The notes under the pieces were generated by a model. It had not been told where the DNA came from, ran no database searches, and saw only the letters and a program-made list of their open reading frames with translations. Below are positions 1-7,804 of a stretch of DNA of 64,000 nucleotides, in pieces. The translations under genes and the position numbers were made by a program. The DNA lies in contig CAWBVZ010000011.1 of assembly GCA_963792385.1 (NCBI GenBank), positions 248,001 through 312,000 on the forward strand, written 5' to 3'. Source of the DNA: DASSUW01 sp963792385. GTDB taxonomy: Bacteria > Actinomycetota > Thermoleophilia > Solirubrobacterales > Solirubrobacteraceae. Position 1 is the first letter of the stretch. Each line of letters opens with the position of its first letter.

Positions 1-187
1 TCCCGCCGATCCGATGCACGGGGCCAAGGTAACGCCCGACCGCGGCGGGTTCGTCCTCCGCGGTGACGAACCGGACCTCCTCCTCGCGGAGGAGACGCCG
101 CGCAATCTCGGCCCGACGGACGACGCCCGATTCGCCGTCGCGGCCGACGACGAAGCGCCGTTCGACTGCGACCTTGCGATGCGTCAT
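1..187 (-). CDS. hypothetical protein, 3' end cut by window edge
   Basis: An uninterrupted minus-strand frame begins at ATG 187 (MTHRKVAVERRFVVG...) and runs off the window without a stop, giving 62 residues. Third codon positions are strongly G/C, as in the real genes here, and the residues (many Arg, Glu and Val) look like a soluble protein. I recognise no family in this fragment. It would be divergent from the next gene, overlapping its ATG by two bases, so one of the two starts is probably slightly further in. Moderate support only. Confidence 0.45.
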   Translation of the reverse strand, partial: MTHRKVAVERRFVVGRDGESGVVRRAEIARRLLREEEVRFVTAEDEPAAVGRYLGPVHRIGG

Positions 188-710
188 GTCAGCCACATCC
201 GCCACACGCACCCCTGCTCGCCGTCTGTCGCCGGCGGTCCGCCGCGCGACACTGACCGTGCACATCGTCGCTTCGGTCGCCCTGCTCGGCACCTGCGCGG
301 CGATGGTCGCGATCGATGTCCGTGCCGCCACGACGCCCGACCGCGCGCTCGCCGCATCCGCATACGAGCTCCTGACCATGTTCTCCCTGCTGTTCGGGAT
401 CCCGCTCAGCTTCGCGTCGCTCCTCAGCGGGCTCGCGCTCGGCCTGGGGTCGAAGTGGGGCGTGCTTCGCTACCGATGGGTCACGGCCAAACTGGTGCTG
501 AACGTCTCGGTGATCGTCGTCGGCGCGCTCGTCCTCGGCCCCCAGACCGCCGCGATCGCGGACGGCTCGGGCGGGTCGGAGTCCGCGCTCATCGTCGCGA
601 GCGCGTACGACGTGGTCGCGCTTTGCCTGGCCACGTGCCTCTCGGTCTACAAGCCCGGCCGCGCTCGCGATCGCGCGCTGCGACACTCGCCCGATGGTGC
701 TGCGTCGTGA
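186..710 (+). CDS. small multi-pass membrane protein, DUF2269-like
   Basis: A 174-residue protein with about four hydrophobic helices (VHIVASVALLGT, LLTMFSLLFGIPLSFASLLSGLALGLG, LVLNVSVIVVGALVLG, ASAYDVVALCLATCLSVY). The spacing and the early membrane-embedded histidine resemble DUF2269-type integral membrane proteins, whose biochemical role is unknown to me. ATG 186 is chosen because upstream codons in this frame encode an Arg/Ser-rich stretch typical of an untranslated shadow; a GTG at 258 inside the first helix is less likely. Its end overlaps the next gene by 17 nt, suggesting co-transcription. Family assignment is tentative. Confidence 0.6.
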   Translation: MSATSATRTPARRLSPAVRRATLTVHIVASVALLGTCAAMVAIDVRAATTPDRALAASAYELLTMFSLLFGIPLSFASLLSGLALGLGSKWGVLRYRWVTAKLVLNVSVIVVGALVLGPQTAAIADGSGGSESALIVASAYDVVALCLATCLSVYKPGRARDRALRHSPDGAAS

Positions 711-1479
711 CGGCGACCGTGTGATCGCGATCGGCCAGCCCGCACACGCGTGGCTCTCCGGGCAGCTGGCGCGGGCGTGGGGCAACGAGCGCTTCGGCGC
801 CGTCGAGCCGTGGGAGGAGGTCTGCCTGGCGGCCGAGCAGCACGACGTCGGCATGGCGGCGTGGGAGCAGCGCCCGACGCTGAACCCGCAGACGGGCCTG
901 CCGCGATCGTTCATGGAGCTCGAGCTCGACGAGCATCTGACGATCTGGTGGAGCGCGGCGCCGCTGGTGGTGCCGCAGAGCCGCTATGCCGCGCTGCTGG
1001 TCTCCATGCACGGCAGCTCGCTGTACGAGCGGCGCGACCTCACGCGGCTCGACCCGGCCGACGTCGAGCGCGTGCAGTCGTTCCTCGCCGGGCAGCGCGC
1101 GTTGCAGGATCGCCTGCTCGCTGGGCTGCGGGCCGATCCGCGGACGGCGGCGGCGGCCTTCGACGACGTCGTGCGGCGCAACCGGAGGCTCGTCTGGACC
1201 TGGGATGCGCTGTCGCTCGGCCTCTTGCTGGATTGGGCGCCGTTCGAGCTGGCGGCCGTGCCGGTGACGGACGGCGAGGTCGACATCGCCGTGCGGGTCG
1301 GCGCAGGCGGTGCGCTCACGCTCGACCCGTGGCCGTTCGGCGCTCCGTGCGTCACCGTGCGCTGCGAGGGGCGCTCGCTCGCCGGCCGCTTCAGCGACGA
1401 GCAGACGATGCACGACGCGCTGGCGGCCGCGCCGTGGACCACCGTCGGCCATCAGCTCACGGCGGCCACCAGCCTGTGA
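694..1479 (+). CDS. DUF3891 family protein
   Basis: A soluble 261-residue protein that fits DUF3891. The N-terminal segment has the family pattern: an AHAWLSGQLARAWG helix, then EEVCLAAEQHDVGMAAWE, where the His-Asp pair is HD-like, then PRSFMELELDEHL. A second conserved block is YAALLVSMHGSSLYE. The C-terminal third is beta-rich (VDIAVRVGAGGALTLDPWPF). The biochemical function of the family is not established; the HD-like pair hints at metal-dependent chemistry, which is inference. It follows the membrane protein with a 17-nt overlap, and its 3' end overlaps the convergent Crp/Fnr gene by 28 nt. Confidence 0.85.
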   Translation: MVLRRDGDRVIAIGQPAHAWLSGQLARAWGNERFGAVEPWEEVCLAAEQHDVGMAAWEQRPTLNPQTGLPRSFMELELDEHLTIWWSAAPLVVPQSRYAALLVSMHGSSLYERRDLTRLDPADVERVQSFLAGQRALQDRLLAGLRADPRTAAAAFDDVVRRNRRLVWTWDALSLGLLLDWAPFELAAVPVTDGEVDIAVRVGAGGALTLDPWPFGAPCVTVRCEGRSLAGRFSDEQTMHDALAAAPWTTVGHQLTAATSL

Positions 1480-2189
1480 TGCCGTAGCTCGGCCGGCGGG
1501 TCGCCGTGGAGCACCCAATCGCCGTCGCCACGGCGGCTGACGGACCCCGAACGGGTGAGGACGCCCATCGCGGTGGTGACGGACTGGCGCTGGGCGCCGA
1601 CGAGGTCGGCCAGCCGCTGATGGCGCAGCGGTAGCGGCACGACGATGCCGTCGGGATGCACGCGGCCCCACCGCTCGGCGAGGTGCCACAGCGTCAGCAG
1701 CAGCCGATCCTCGACGCGCTGGTGGTGCGCGATCGCGAGCGCGACGGCGAGGTGGTGGGCGCGCCGGGTGCCGCGGTTGAACAGCTCGAGGCCGATCTGC
1801 GGCCACGGGACCATGCGCAGGACGAGGTCGTGGTCGAGGATGGCCAGGCGGCTGGGCTCGAGCACCGTCCAGCCGATCTCCGCGCGCACGTGGGAACCCT
1901 CGTCGTCCCATCGCCACGGCCGCATGACGTCGCCGTGGCCGACGAGCTCGACACAGCGGCGGCCCAGAACCTCGACGGTCCGGCTGAGGAGGCCGTCGAC
2001 GATCAGGAACCCGCGATGGTGCTCCGCCGGCTCCTGCGCGGCCGCCGCGTCCCACTCACCGGGTGACAGGCGCTGGACACGGGTGAGCGCCTCGCGGCGC
2101 GCCCGTTCGAGGCTGCGCGCGTCGAGCAGGTCCGCAAGGTCGGGATCTGCGTCGACGATGCTGATGACCGACTGTCCGGGGCGGCCCAT
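1452..2189 (-). CDS. Crp/Fnr family transcriptional regulator
   Basis: A 245-residue regulator. Residues about 25-150 form a divergent cyclic-nucleotide-binding-type beta roll (FLIVDGLLSRTVEVLGRRCVELVGHGDVMRPW), without the canonical cAMP phosphate-binding cassette, so its ligand cannot be inferred. Residues about 150-235 carry the long helix (HHQRVEDRLLLTLWHLAERWG) and winged helix-turn-helix (LRHQRLADLVGAQRQSVTTAMGVLTRSG) of the Crp/Fnr superfamily. No cysteine cluster for an Fe-S centre is present. ATG 2189 is the first good start. It diverges from the STAS gene across about 150 bp, so it may regulate itself or that gene. Confidence 0.85.
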   Translation of the reverse strand: MGRPGQSVISIVDADPDLADLLDARSLERARREALTRVQRLSPGEWDAAAAQEPAEHHRGFLIVDGLLSRTVEVLGRRCVELVGHGDVMRPWRWDDEGSHVRAEIGWTVLEPSRLAILDHDLVLRMVPWPQIGLELFNRGTRRAHHLAVALAIAHHQRVEDRLLLTLWHLAERWGRVHPDGIVVPLPLRHQRLADLVGAQRQSVTTAMGVLTRSGSVSRRGDGDWVLHGDPPAELRHHRLVAAVS

Positions 2190-2341
2190 GCGGGCTCGCT
2201 ACCCGTTCACGCGCCGGTGCAACGCATGTCCGCACTCTGACGTCGCCGCGCCGACGCGAAACAGGGTCCAGCCACGCCGACGGGCCTACGGTCCCCGACC
2301 GTGACTCGGGCAACCAACCGTCGACTTCAAAGGAGCAACAC

Positions 2342-2698
2342 ATGGTGCGGGCATTCAGTGTCGATGACGCCGGGCTGCGCGACGCGCCCGGCGTCGCCGT
2401 CCACGGCGAGATCGACATCGCCAACAGCCCGGCGCTCGAGGAGGCGATCGACGCCGCGATCCGCGACAGCGAGGGCGCGTTCATCATCGACCTCTCAGGC
2501 GTCGAGTTCCTCGAGACGACCGGGCTTCACGTGTTGCTGCGGGCGCGCGGCTTGCTCGGTCGCGAGGATCGCGCACTCGCCGTCGTCTGTCCGTTCGGTC
2601 CCGTACGGCGCCTGCTCGAGTTGTCCGGCACTTCCGAGCTGTTCGTGCTCTACAGCACGCGCGAGGAGGCTGCTGCGGGGCTGGTGCCGCCGGAGTGA
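2342..2698 (+). CDS. STAS domain protein (anti-sigma factor antagonist type)
   Basis: A stand-alone 118-residue STAS domain of the SpoIIAA/RsbV class, in which a phosphorylatable residue normally toggles binding to an anti-sigma kinase. The core reads VHGEIDIANSPALEEAI, then IIDLSGVEFLETTGLHVLLRA. The usual Asp-Ser-Ser-Gly loop is Glu-Thr-Thr-Gly here, so a threonine would be the acceptor. An AAAGGAG ribosome-binding site lies 6 nt before ATG 2342. No cognate anti-sigma gene is adjacent; candidate partners are the HATPase protein near 50 kb or genes elsewhere. Its 3' end overlaps the convergent GGDEF-EAL gene by 49 nt. Confidence 0.88.
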   Translation: MVRAFSVDDAGLRDAPGVAVHGEIDIANSPALEEAIDAAIRDSEGAFIIDLSGVEFLETTGLHVLLRARGLLGREDRALAVVCPFGPVRRLLELSGTSELFVLYSTREEAAAGLVPPE

Positions 2699-5202
2699 GC
2701 CGGGGCGGCCCAGTCCGCGTCGGCGTCCATCGCTGCCGCGAAGTAGTAGCCCTGGCCGAGGTCGCAGCCGATCTCGCGCAGCATGTCGAGCTGGGCGCGC
2801 GTCTCGATGCCCTCGGCAACGACCTTCAGGCCGACGGTCTTGGCGAGGCCGACGATCAGGCGCACGAACGCCGCGTCATGGTCTGAGAGCGTGAGGCCCT
2901 CGACGAACTCGCGCGCGATCTTCAGCGAGTCGAGCGGCAGGTTGCGTAGGTAGCTGAGCGAGGAGTAGCCGGTTCCGAAGTCATCGAGTGCCAGTTGCAC
3001 GCCGATGTCGCGGAGCTGCTGCAGCGTCTCGGCGCCGCGGACGGCGTCCTTGACGAGCAGTGTCTCGGTGACCTCGAGCACAAGCCGGCCGGGGGCGATG
3101 CCGGTGCGCTGGATCACGCTCGCGATCGTGTCGAGCAGGGCGGGGTGCTCGAGCTCGATTGCCGACAGATTCACCTGCACCTGGAGGTCGGGGTGGCGCT
3201 CGGTGACGCACGCGCACGCCTCCTCGAGAACGTAGCGGCCGAGCGGCACGATCAGACCCGTCTCTTCCGCGAGCGGGATGAAGTCGAGCGGGGGGATGCG
3301 GCCGCGGCGAGGGTGGTTCCAGCGCACGAGCGCCTCGACGGACACGGTCTTGCCGGTGCTGAGGTCCACGATCGGCTGGTACTGGACGACGAGCTCGCGC
3401 AGCTCGATCGCGTGCTCGAGCTCGCCCTTGAGGCCGTGGCGGCGGACGATCGAGTCGTGCATCGCGGGCGCGAAGACCGAGATCCGGTGCTTGCCGCCCT
3501 CCTTGGCGTCGTACATGGCGACGTCGGCATCGCGCAGCAGGTGCTCGGCGTGCGTGCGCGCATGGCGGCTCGTGGCGATGCCGATGCTGAGGCTGACGAA
3601 GAGGAGCTCCTCGCCGGCGGTAACCGGCAGGGCGAACGACTTGAGCGTGCGCTCGGCGAGCTCCAAGGCGCCGACCGTGACGTCCGGCGGACGGCGGACC
3701 AGGATGGCGAACTCGTCCCCGTCGAGCCGCGCGACGAGGTCCTCGCTGCGGAGGGAGCGGACGAGCCGGGAGGCGACACCGCGCAGCAGCTGGTCGCCGA
3801 CGGGGTGTCCGAGCGTGTCGTTGACGGCCTTGAAGTCATCGAGGTCGATGACCAGCACGGCGACCTCGCCCGGCGCTCCCGACTCGAGCGCCTCGCGCAA
3901 CTGGCGGCTGAACAGCGAGCGGTTGGCGAGCCCGGTGAGCGGATCGTGGTGGGCCTGGTGCTGGAGCTGGTCCTCGAGCTCGTGGAGCTCGGAGACCGCA
4001 TGCTCGAGGCGATCGAACTGAAATGCGCCGCTCGCGTTGGCGGCCAGCGTCTCGAACAGCTCGCGTTCGCCGTCGCTGAAGCCGCGCGCGAGGCCGAACC
4101 GGTTCGCGAGCATGATCGTGCCGATCACGCGGTCCTCACCGCGGAGCACGCCGAGCATGGCGTGCCGAATGCCGCGTCCCTGGAGGTAGGGGGCGAGCAC
4201 GGCGGGGAAGGGCGCCGTCAGCGCGACCACGGTGTCCGAGCCCGCGGCGCACGTGCGCAGCGCTGCGGCCGCGGCCGCATCGACCGGCGCCATCGCCTCG
4301 CGTTCGGTGCCCGGCCCGAGGCTGGTGCGGAGGGGTGCCCCGCCGTCGGCGGCGAACAGGATGATCTCGGCCTGCTCGGCGTGGAACGCCTCGACTGCCC
4401 GCTCGAGCAGGCTGTCGAGCGCGACGGCGACCTCGGGCGACTCGGGCAGCGTGCGGTGGGCCTCGTAGAGGGTCTTCACCTGCTCGTGGCCCTGGCGCTC
4501 CCGGACGTACCCGCGGTAGCCGGCGAACGCGATCAGGATCGGGATCAGCAGTAGCGGCGTCGCCTCGGGCCGCTCGATCCAGACGATGGCGCAGACCAGC
4601 GCCATGGCCGTGCCCGCGATCGTGACGACCTGGTCCAGGCCGAACATCTGGCGCACCTGGCTGCGCGAGACGCGGCCGTCGGTCAGCACGATCGCGGCGA
4701 CGATCGTTGCCGTCGTCAGGACGCTGCCGACGAGAGACGCGGCGAGCACGGCGCCCCACGTGATCCATCCGAAGCCCGGGTCGAGGGACGCGCCCAGGTG
4801 TGCGATGCCGATCAGCACGCACGTCACGACCGCGAATTGCGCGATGTTGAAGGCGAACTTGGTCGACGGCAGCCGGCGCATCGCCATCGCGACCAGCGTG
4901 CCGCCCATCACCGCGACGAAAGCGTGGGTGCCGGTCGCGAAGATGAGCGCCAGCGTGAGCGGGACGTCGGTCAGCGAGAAGGAGTGCGCGCTGCGCCGGA
5001 ACTCCAGGTGGACCGGCCAGCGCTCGGTGACGAACACCATGATGCCGAGCACCCACCACCAGGCGACCTCCGGTCGCTGGATCGCGTCCAGGTGGCGGAT
5101 CCAGGTGAGATAGAGAACGACGGCAGTCGCGCCGATGGCTGCGGTCAGCCACCACACGGGCTCAAGGGAGGTCAGCCTTCGACTCGCGGCTCGAATGCCC
5201 AT
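2650..5202 (-). CDS. membrane GAF-GGDEF-EAL cyclic-di-GMP protein, copy 1
   Basis: An 850-residue cyclic-di-GMP turnover protein. Residues 15-225 hold about six to seven membrane helices; 250-395 a GAF-like sensor domain; 420-575 a GGDEF (diguanylate cyclase) domain; 595-835 an EAL (phosphodiesterase) domain. The cyclase signature at 494-498 is DGDEF, so the first glycine is replaced and cyclase activity is doubtful; an inhibitory-site RSED precedes it by five residues. The EAL side keeps EALVRW (623), NLSA, the DDFGTG loop (740) and AEGIET, so hydrolysis of c-di-GMP is the more likely activity. It starts 62 nt after the subtilase gene and was probably duplicated with it; compare the copy at 9437-11962. 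Confidence 0.93.
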   Translation of the reverse strand: MGIRAASRRLTSLEPVWWLTAAIGATAVVLYLTWIRHLDAIQRPEVAWWWVLGIMVFVTERWPVHLEFRRSAHSFSLTDVPLTLALIFATGTHAFVAVMGGTLVAMAMRRLPSTKFAFNIAQFAVVTCVLIGIAHLGASLDPGFGWITWGAVLAASLVGSVLTTATIVAAIVLTDGRVSRSQVRQMFGLDQVVTIAGTAMALVCAIVWIERPEATPLLLIPILIAFAGYRGYVRERQGHEQVKTLYEAHRTLPESPEVAVALDSLLERAVEAFHAEQAEIILFAADGGAPLRTSLGPGTEREAMAPVDAAAAAALRTCAAGSDTVVALTAPFPAVLAPYLQGRGIRHAMLGVLRGEDRVIGTIMLANRFGLARGFSDGERELFETLAANASGAFQFDRLEHAVSELHELEDQLQHQAHHDPLTGLANRSLFSRQLREALESGAPGEVAVLVIDLDDFKAVNDTLGHPVGDQLLRGVASRLVRSLRSEDLVARLDGDEFAILVRRPPDVTVGALELAERTLKSFALPVTAGEELLFVSLSIGIATSRHARTHAEHLLRDADVAMYDAKEGGKHRISVFAPAMHDSIVRRHGLKGELEHAIELRELVVQYQPIVDLSTGKTVSVEALVRWNHPRRGRIPPLDFIPLAEETGLIVPLGRYVLEEACACVTERHPDLQVQVNLSAIELEHPALLDTIASVIQRTGIAPGRLVLEVTETLLVKDAVRGAETLQQLRDIGVQLALDDFGTGYSSLSYLRNLPLDSLKIAREFVEGLTLSDHDAAFVRLIVGLAKTVGLKVVAEGIETRAQLDMLREIGCDLGQGYYFAAAMDADADWAAPAHSGGTSPAAASSRVL

Positions 5203-5264
5203 CTACTGCTACATCGGCCTCTCCGTCAGGGGGGATGCGCTCACGAACGACTGCGCAACTGTCT

Positions 5265-7460
5265 TTAGCAGGTCGGGCATGTCCAAGTCGCGTCCGCCCA
5301 CGGTGCGCGGAACCTGGTCCCGGATGCGGACCAGCTTCCCTTGCTCCAACTTCCCTTGCTCCAGCTGCCTTTGCTCCAGCTGCCCTTGCTCCAGCTGCCC
5401 TTGGTCCATGTGGCGCGCGTGGGGTCGATGCCGGCCGCGACGAGCGCCGCTTCTACGGCATGGCTCGGCCTCAGACCCTGGTTGGCGCCGACGCCGGCAA
5501 CGGCCGGCAGCGCGCGGGCGAGGTCCAGCTCCGGCGCTCCGGTGGACGCGCCGCCGCAGTGCGGCGTGGAGACCGTGTCGTTGATCAGCGTGACGGCGCC
5601 GTTGCGCGCCAGCGCCCGCCCGTTCAGCGTGACACCGTCGTTCATCGAGATCGATGTGAGCGCAAGGATGTTACCGGCGAGGACGGTGGAGGTCCCGAGC
5701 GTGGCGGAGCTGCCGACCTTCCAGAACACGTTGCAGGCCTGCGCGCCGTTGACGAGCCTGACCCGGCTGGCGGACGCGGTGATCAGCGTCGAGCCGGCCT
5801 GGAACACGAAGGCCGCGTTCGGATCACCCTGGGCGTCGAGCGTGAGCGTCCCGGTCAGCGCCAGCGACGACGCGTTGCTGTACACGCCGGGGGTGAGGGT
5901 GAGCCCGCCGAGGTCCGAGGGCGCCGCGGCGGCCGGAGCGCGCCCCGCGGCGTCGTCGTACGCGGTCGTGAGGTCCGACTGTGCCTGGAGGGCGGCCACG
6001 TCGGCGGCGTGCGTCGTCCCGGTGACGGTCCCGGGGCCGAAGCCGGTCACCGCCGTACCCGGGCTCAGCCCGAGGTCGCCGTTGACGATCGAGGGGCCGG
6101 TGTTGGTCACGGTCGAGCCCGCGAGAACCGCGAAGCTGTCCGCCGTGCCGAGGCCGAGAGCGCCGGCGGTCGGGCCGGCCCGCGTCGTGAGCAGGGCCTT
6201 GACCTGGTCGGGGTTGAGATCAGGTCGGGCCTGCAGCAGCAGCGCAGCGGCCCCCGCGACGACCGGAGCCGCCATCGACGTGCCGCCGATGCGGAAGTAC
6301 TCGCCGCCGACGAAGCACTCCGAGCACAGCTTCCGGAACGCGCTGCCCATGGCCATCGGCGCCACGATGTGGGCGCCGGGGGCGAGTACCTCGGGCTTGG
6401 CGACGCCGTCCTGGGTGAGGCCGCGGCTCGAGAACGCGGCTGTGACGTCGTCGCCGCGGTCGGCTGTGCCGCCCTCGTCGGTGGCGCCGACGGAGATCAC
6501 AAACGGGTCGTTGGTCGGCGGGTACCGGACCGCGTCGGGCGCATCCCCGCGGTTGCCCGCAGCGACGACCACGACGATGCCGGAGTGCCAGGCGAACTCG
6601 ACGGCCGCGTCGAGCGGGTCGTCGAGATACGAGGCGGGCGTGTCCGAGCTCACCGAGAGATTGACGACCCGGATGTTCAGCTCCCGCTTGTGGTCGACGA
6701 CGAACTGCAGCGCGCCGATGACATCGACGATGGTCGAGTCGCCGTGGTTGTCGGCGACCTTGATGGCGACCAGGTTGGCCTCCGGGGCGATGCCGACGTA
6801 CGCGCCGTGCGCCGGGTCTGAGGCAGCGCGGTTGAACGAGTTGCCCGCGATGATGCCGGCGACGTGCGTGCCGTGCCCGACGTCGTCACCCGGGCGGGTC
6901 GCTCCCGAGCTGGCGATCACATTGCCGGTGACGCGCGAGCTGCCGTCGGCGTCCTTGAAGTCCGGTAGGGACCCGCTGAGGCCCGAGTCGATGACCGCGA
7001 CGCCGATGCCCTTGCCGGTGATGCCGGCGGCCCACAGCTTGTCCGCGCCGACGGTCCGCGGGTAGGTCGTCGCCAGGCTGCCGCCGTCGACGCCGGTGCT
7101 GCGCACGCGGGTGTCGAGCGTGACGTTGAGGACCTGCTTGGTGCCCCGGAGGACGCGCGCCTGGCGCGCCGGGAGCTTGATCGCGAGGCCGTTGATGGCC
7201 GGGAGCCGGTCGGTCACACGGCCGTGATGGCGGCGCACCAGCGCGCGGGCTCGGCGCTCGGACACGCGGGGCTTGAACTGGGCGATCGCCACGACCTTGC
7301 GGTGCGGGTGCTTCTTGGCCAGCTTCACGAGACGCGTATGGGCGGACGGCGGCGTCGCCTGGGCCACCGATCCGGCTGCGGCGAGCGGAAGCCCGGCAGC
7401 GACCAGGACTGCGAAGATCAGTCGGCGCCCGCGGGCACCAGAAAGTAACAAATGCAACAT
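5265..7460 (-). CDS. secreted S8 subtilase with nested DUF3494 ice-binding-type domain, copy 1
   Basis: A 731-residue exported serine protease. Residues 1-35 form a signal peptide ending near AQA; 48-120 an inhibitor-I9-like propeptide; 140-435 the subtilisin domain with Asp158 (VAVIDSG), His196 (GHGTHV) and Ser395 (GTSMAAP). Residues about 444-636 match the DUF3494 ice-binding/adhesin beta-helix family (GDLGLSPGTAVTGF, LGGLTLTPGVY, FVFQAGSTLITAS, ACNVFWKVGSSATLG). Then comes a tail resembling a subtilase C-terminus (ELDLARALPAV), five SWSKG repeats, and the C-terminal TWTCPTC. The start is ATG 7460; TTG 7457 is possible. Probably surface or extracellular; first gene of an operon with the GGDEF-EAL gene. 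Confidence 0.92.
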   Translation of the reverse strand: MLHLLLSGARGRRLIFAVLVAAGLPLAAAGSVAQATPPSAHTRLVKLAKKHPHRKVVAIAQFKPRVSERRARALVRRHHGRVTDRLPAINGLAIKLPARQARVLRGTKQVLNVTLDTRVRSTGVDGGSLATTYPRTVGADKLWAAGITGKGIGVAVIDSGLSGSLPDFKDADGSSRVTGNVIASSGATRPGDDVGHGTHVAGIIAGNSFNRAASDPAHGAYVGIAPEANLVAIKVADNHGDSTIVDVIGALQFVVDHKRELNIRVVNLSVSSDTPASYLDDPLDAAVEFAWHSGIVVVVAAGNRGDAPDAVRYPPTNDPFVISVGATDEGGTADRGDDVTAAFSSRGLTQDGVAKPEVLAPGAHIVAPMAMGSAFRKLCSECFVGGEYFRIGGTSMAAPVVAGAAALLLQARPDLNPDQVKALLTTRAGPTAGALGLGTADSFAVLAGSTVTNTGPSIVNGDLGLSPGTAVTGFGPGTVTGTTHAADVAALQAQSDLTTAYDDAAGRAPAAAAPSDLGGLTLTPGVYSNASSLALTGTLTLDAQGDPNAAFVFQAGSTLITASASRVRLVNGAQACNVFWKVGSSATLGTSTVLAGNILALTSISMNDGVTLNGRALARNGAVTLINDTVSTPHCGGASTGAPELDLARALPAVAGVGANQGLRPSHAVEAALVAAGIDPTRATWTKGSWSKGSWSKGSWSKGSWSKGSWSASGTRFRAPWADATWTCPTC
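5332..5406 (-). repeat. 15-bp coding tandem repeat, five units (SWSKG)
   Basis: Five consecutive 15-bp units; on the plus strand a typical unit is CAGCTGCCCTTGCTC. Each encodes five residues with tryptophan and lysine at fixed places, near the C-terminus of the subtilase. Units differ mostly at synonymous positions, so the peptide pattern appears selected. Confidence 0.9.
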
Positions 7461-7478
7461 GCACTCCGAGTATCGGCC
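7441..7478 (-). promoter_or_regulatory. conserved 38-bp block at the 5' end of subtilase copy 1
   Basis: On the minus strand this reads GGCCGATA, 12 variable bases, then GTTGCATTTGTTACTTTC. The same block with the same 12-nt spacing occurs at 14231-14268 before the second subtilase (16 of 18 bases identical in the right half). It spans the start codon here but is upstream of the preferred start in copy 2, so conservation is unlikely to be purely protein-driven. A shared operator or promoter is inferred. Confidence 0.45.
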
Positions 7479-7630
7479 CGGAACGACCGGACAGTGAGGT
7501 ACTCGACGGGCGTTGTCTTGGTTATGACGTGGCGGCCGGAGCTACACTGATGCTCCTCCCCCCGGGTGAATCAAATGCCCGCGTTCTGGTGTGCCGTGCG
7601 CGCCCCAATTCCACACGAAGGGACGGATGC

Positions 7631-7804
7631 ATGGCATCGAGCTCCAAGAAGAAGACCACGATGGCGAAGCTCAACCGCGAAGCCGCAGTGCGTGAGCGTC
7701 GCCTCGAGAAGCAGGCCAAGAAGAACGCACGCAAGCTGGCGGCATCACAGCCGCCGGTCGCAGTGAGCGACGCACCGCCCAGCGACGAGGTCCGGGAGCC
7801 CTAG
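7631..7804 (+). CDS. small basic protein, unknown function
   Basis: A 57-residue protein (MASSSKKKTTMAKLNREAA...) with a Lys/Arg-rich amphipathic helix (REAAVRERRLEKQAKKNARKLA) and an acidic, proline-rich tail. The basic helix suggests nucleic-acid or ribosome binding, but I know no family function. ATG 7631 follows GAAGGGACGG, an acceptable ribosome-binding region; ATG 7661 (MAKLNREAA) is an alternative. Its stop overlaps the convergent galactanase gene by 4 nt. It sits between the two subtilase/GGDEF-EAL modules. Confidence 0.65.
   Translation: MASSSKKKTTMAKLNREAAVRERRLEKQAKKNARKLAASQPPVAVSDAPPSDEVREP

Noticed and set aside
5332..5406. CRISPR-like array at the 15-bp repeats
   Set aside because: Units are contiguous, without spacers, in frame and coding for a regular pentapeptide; the same holds for 12061-12135.
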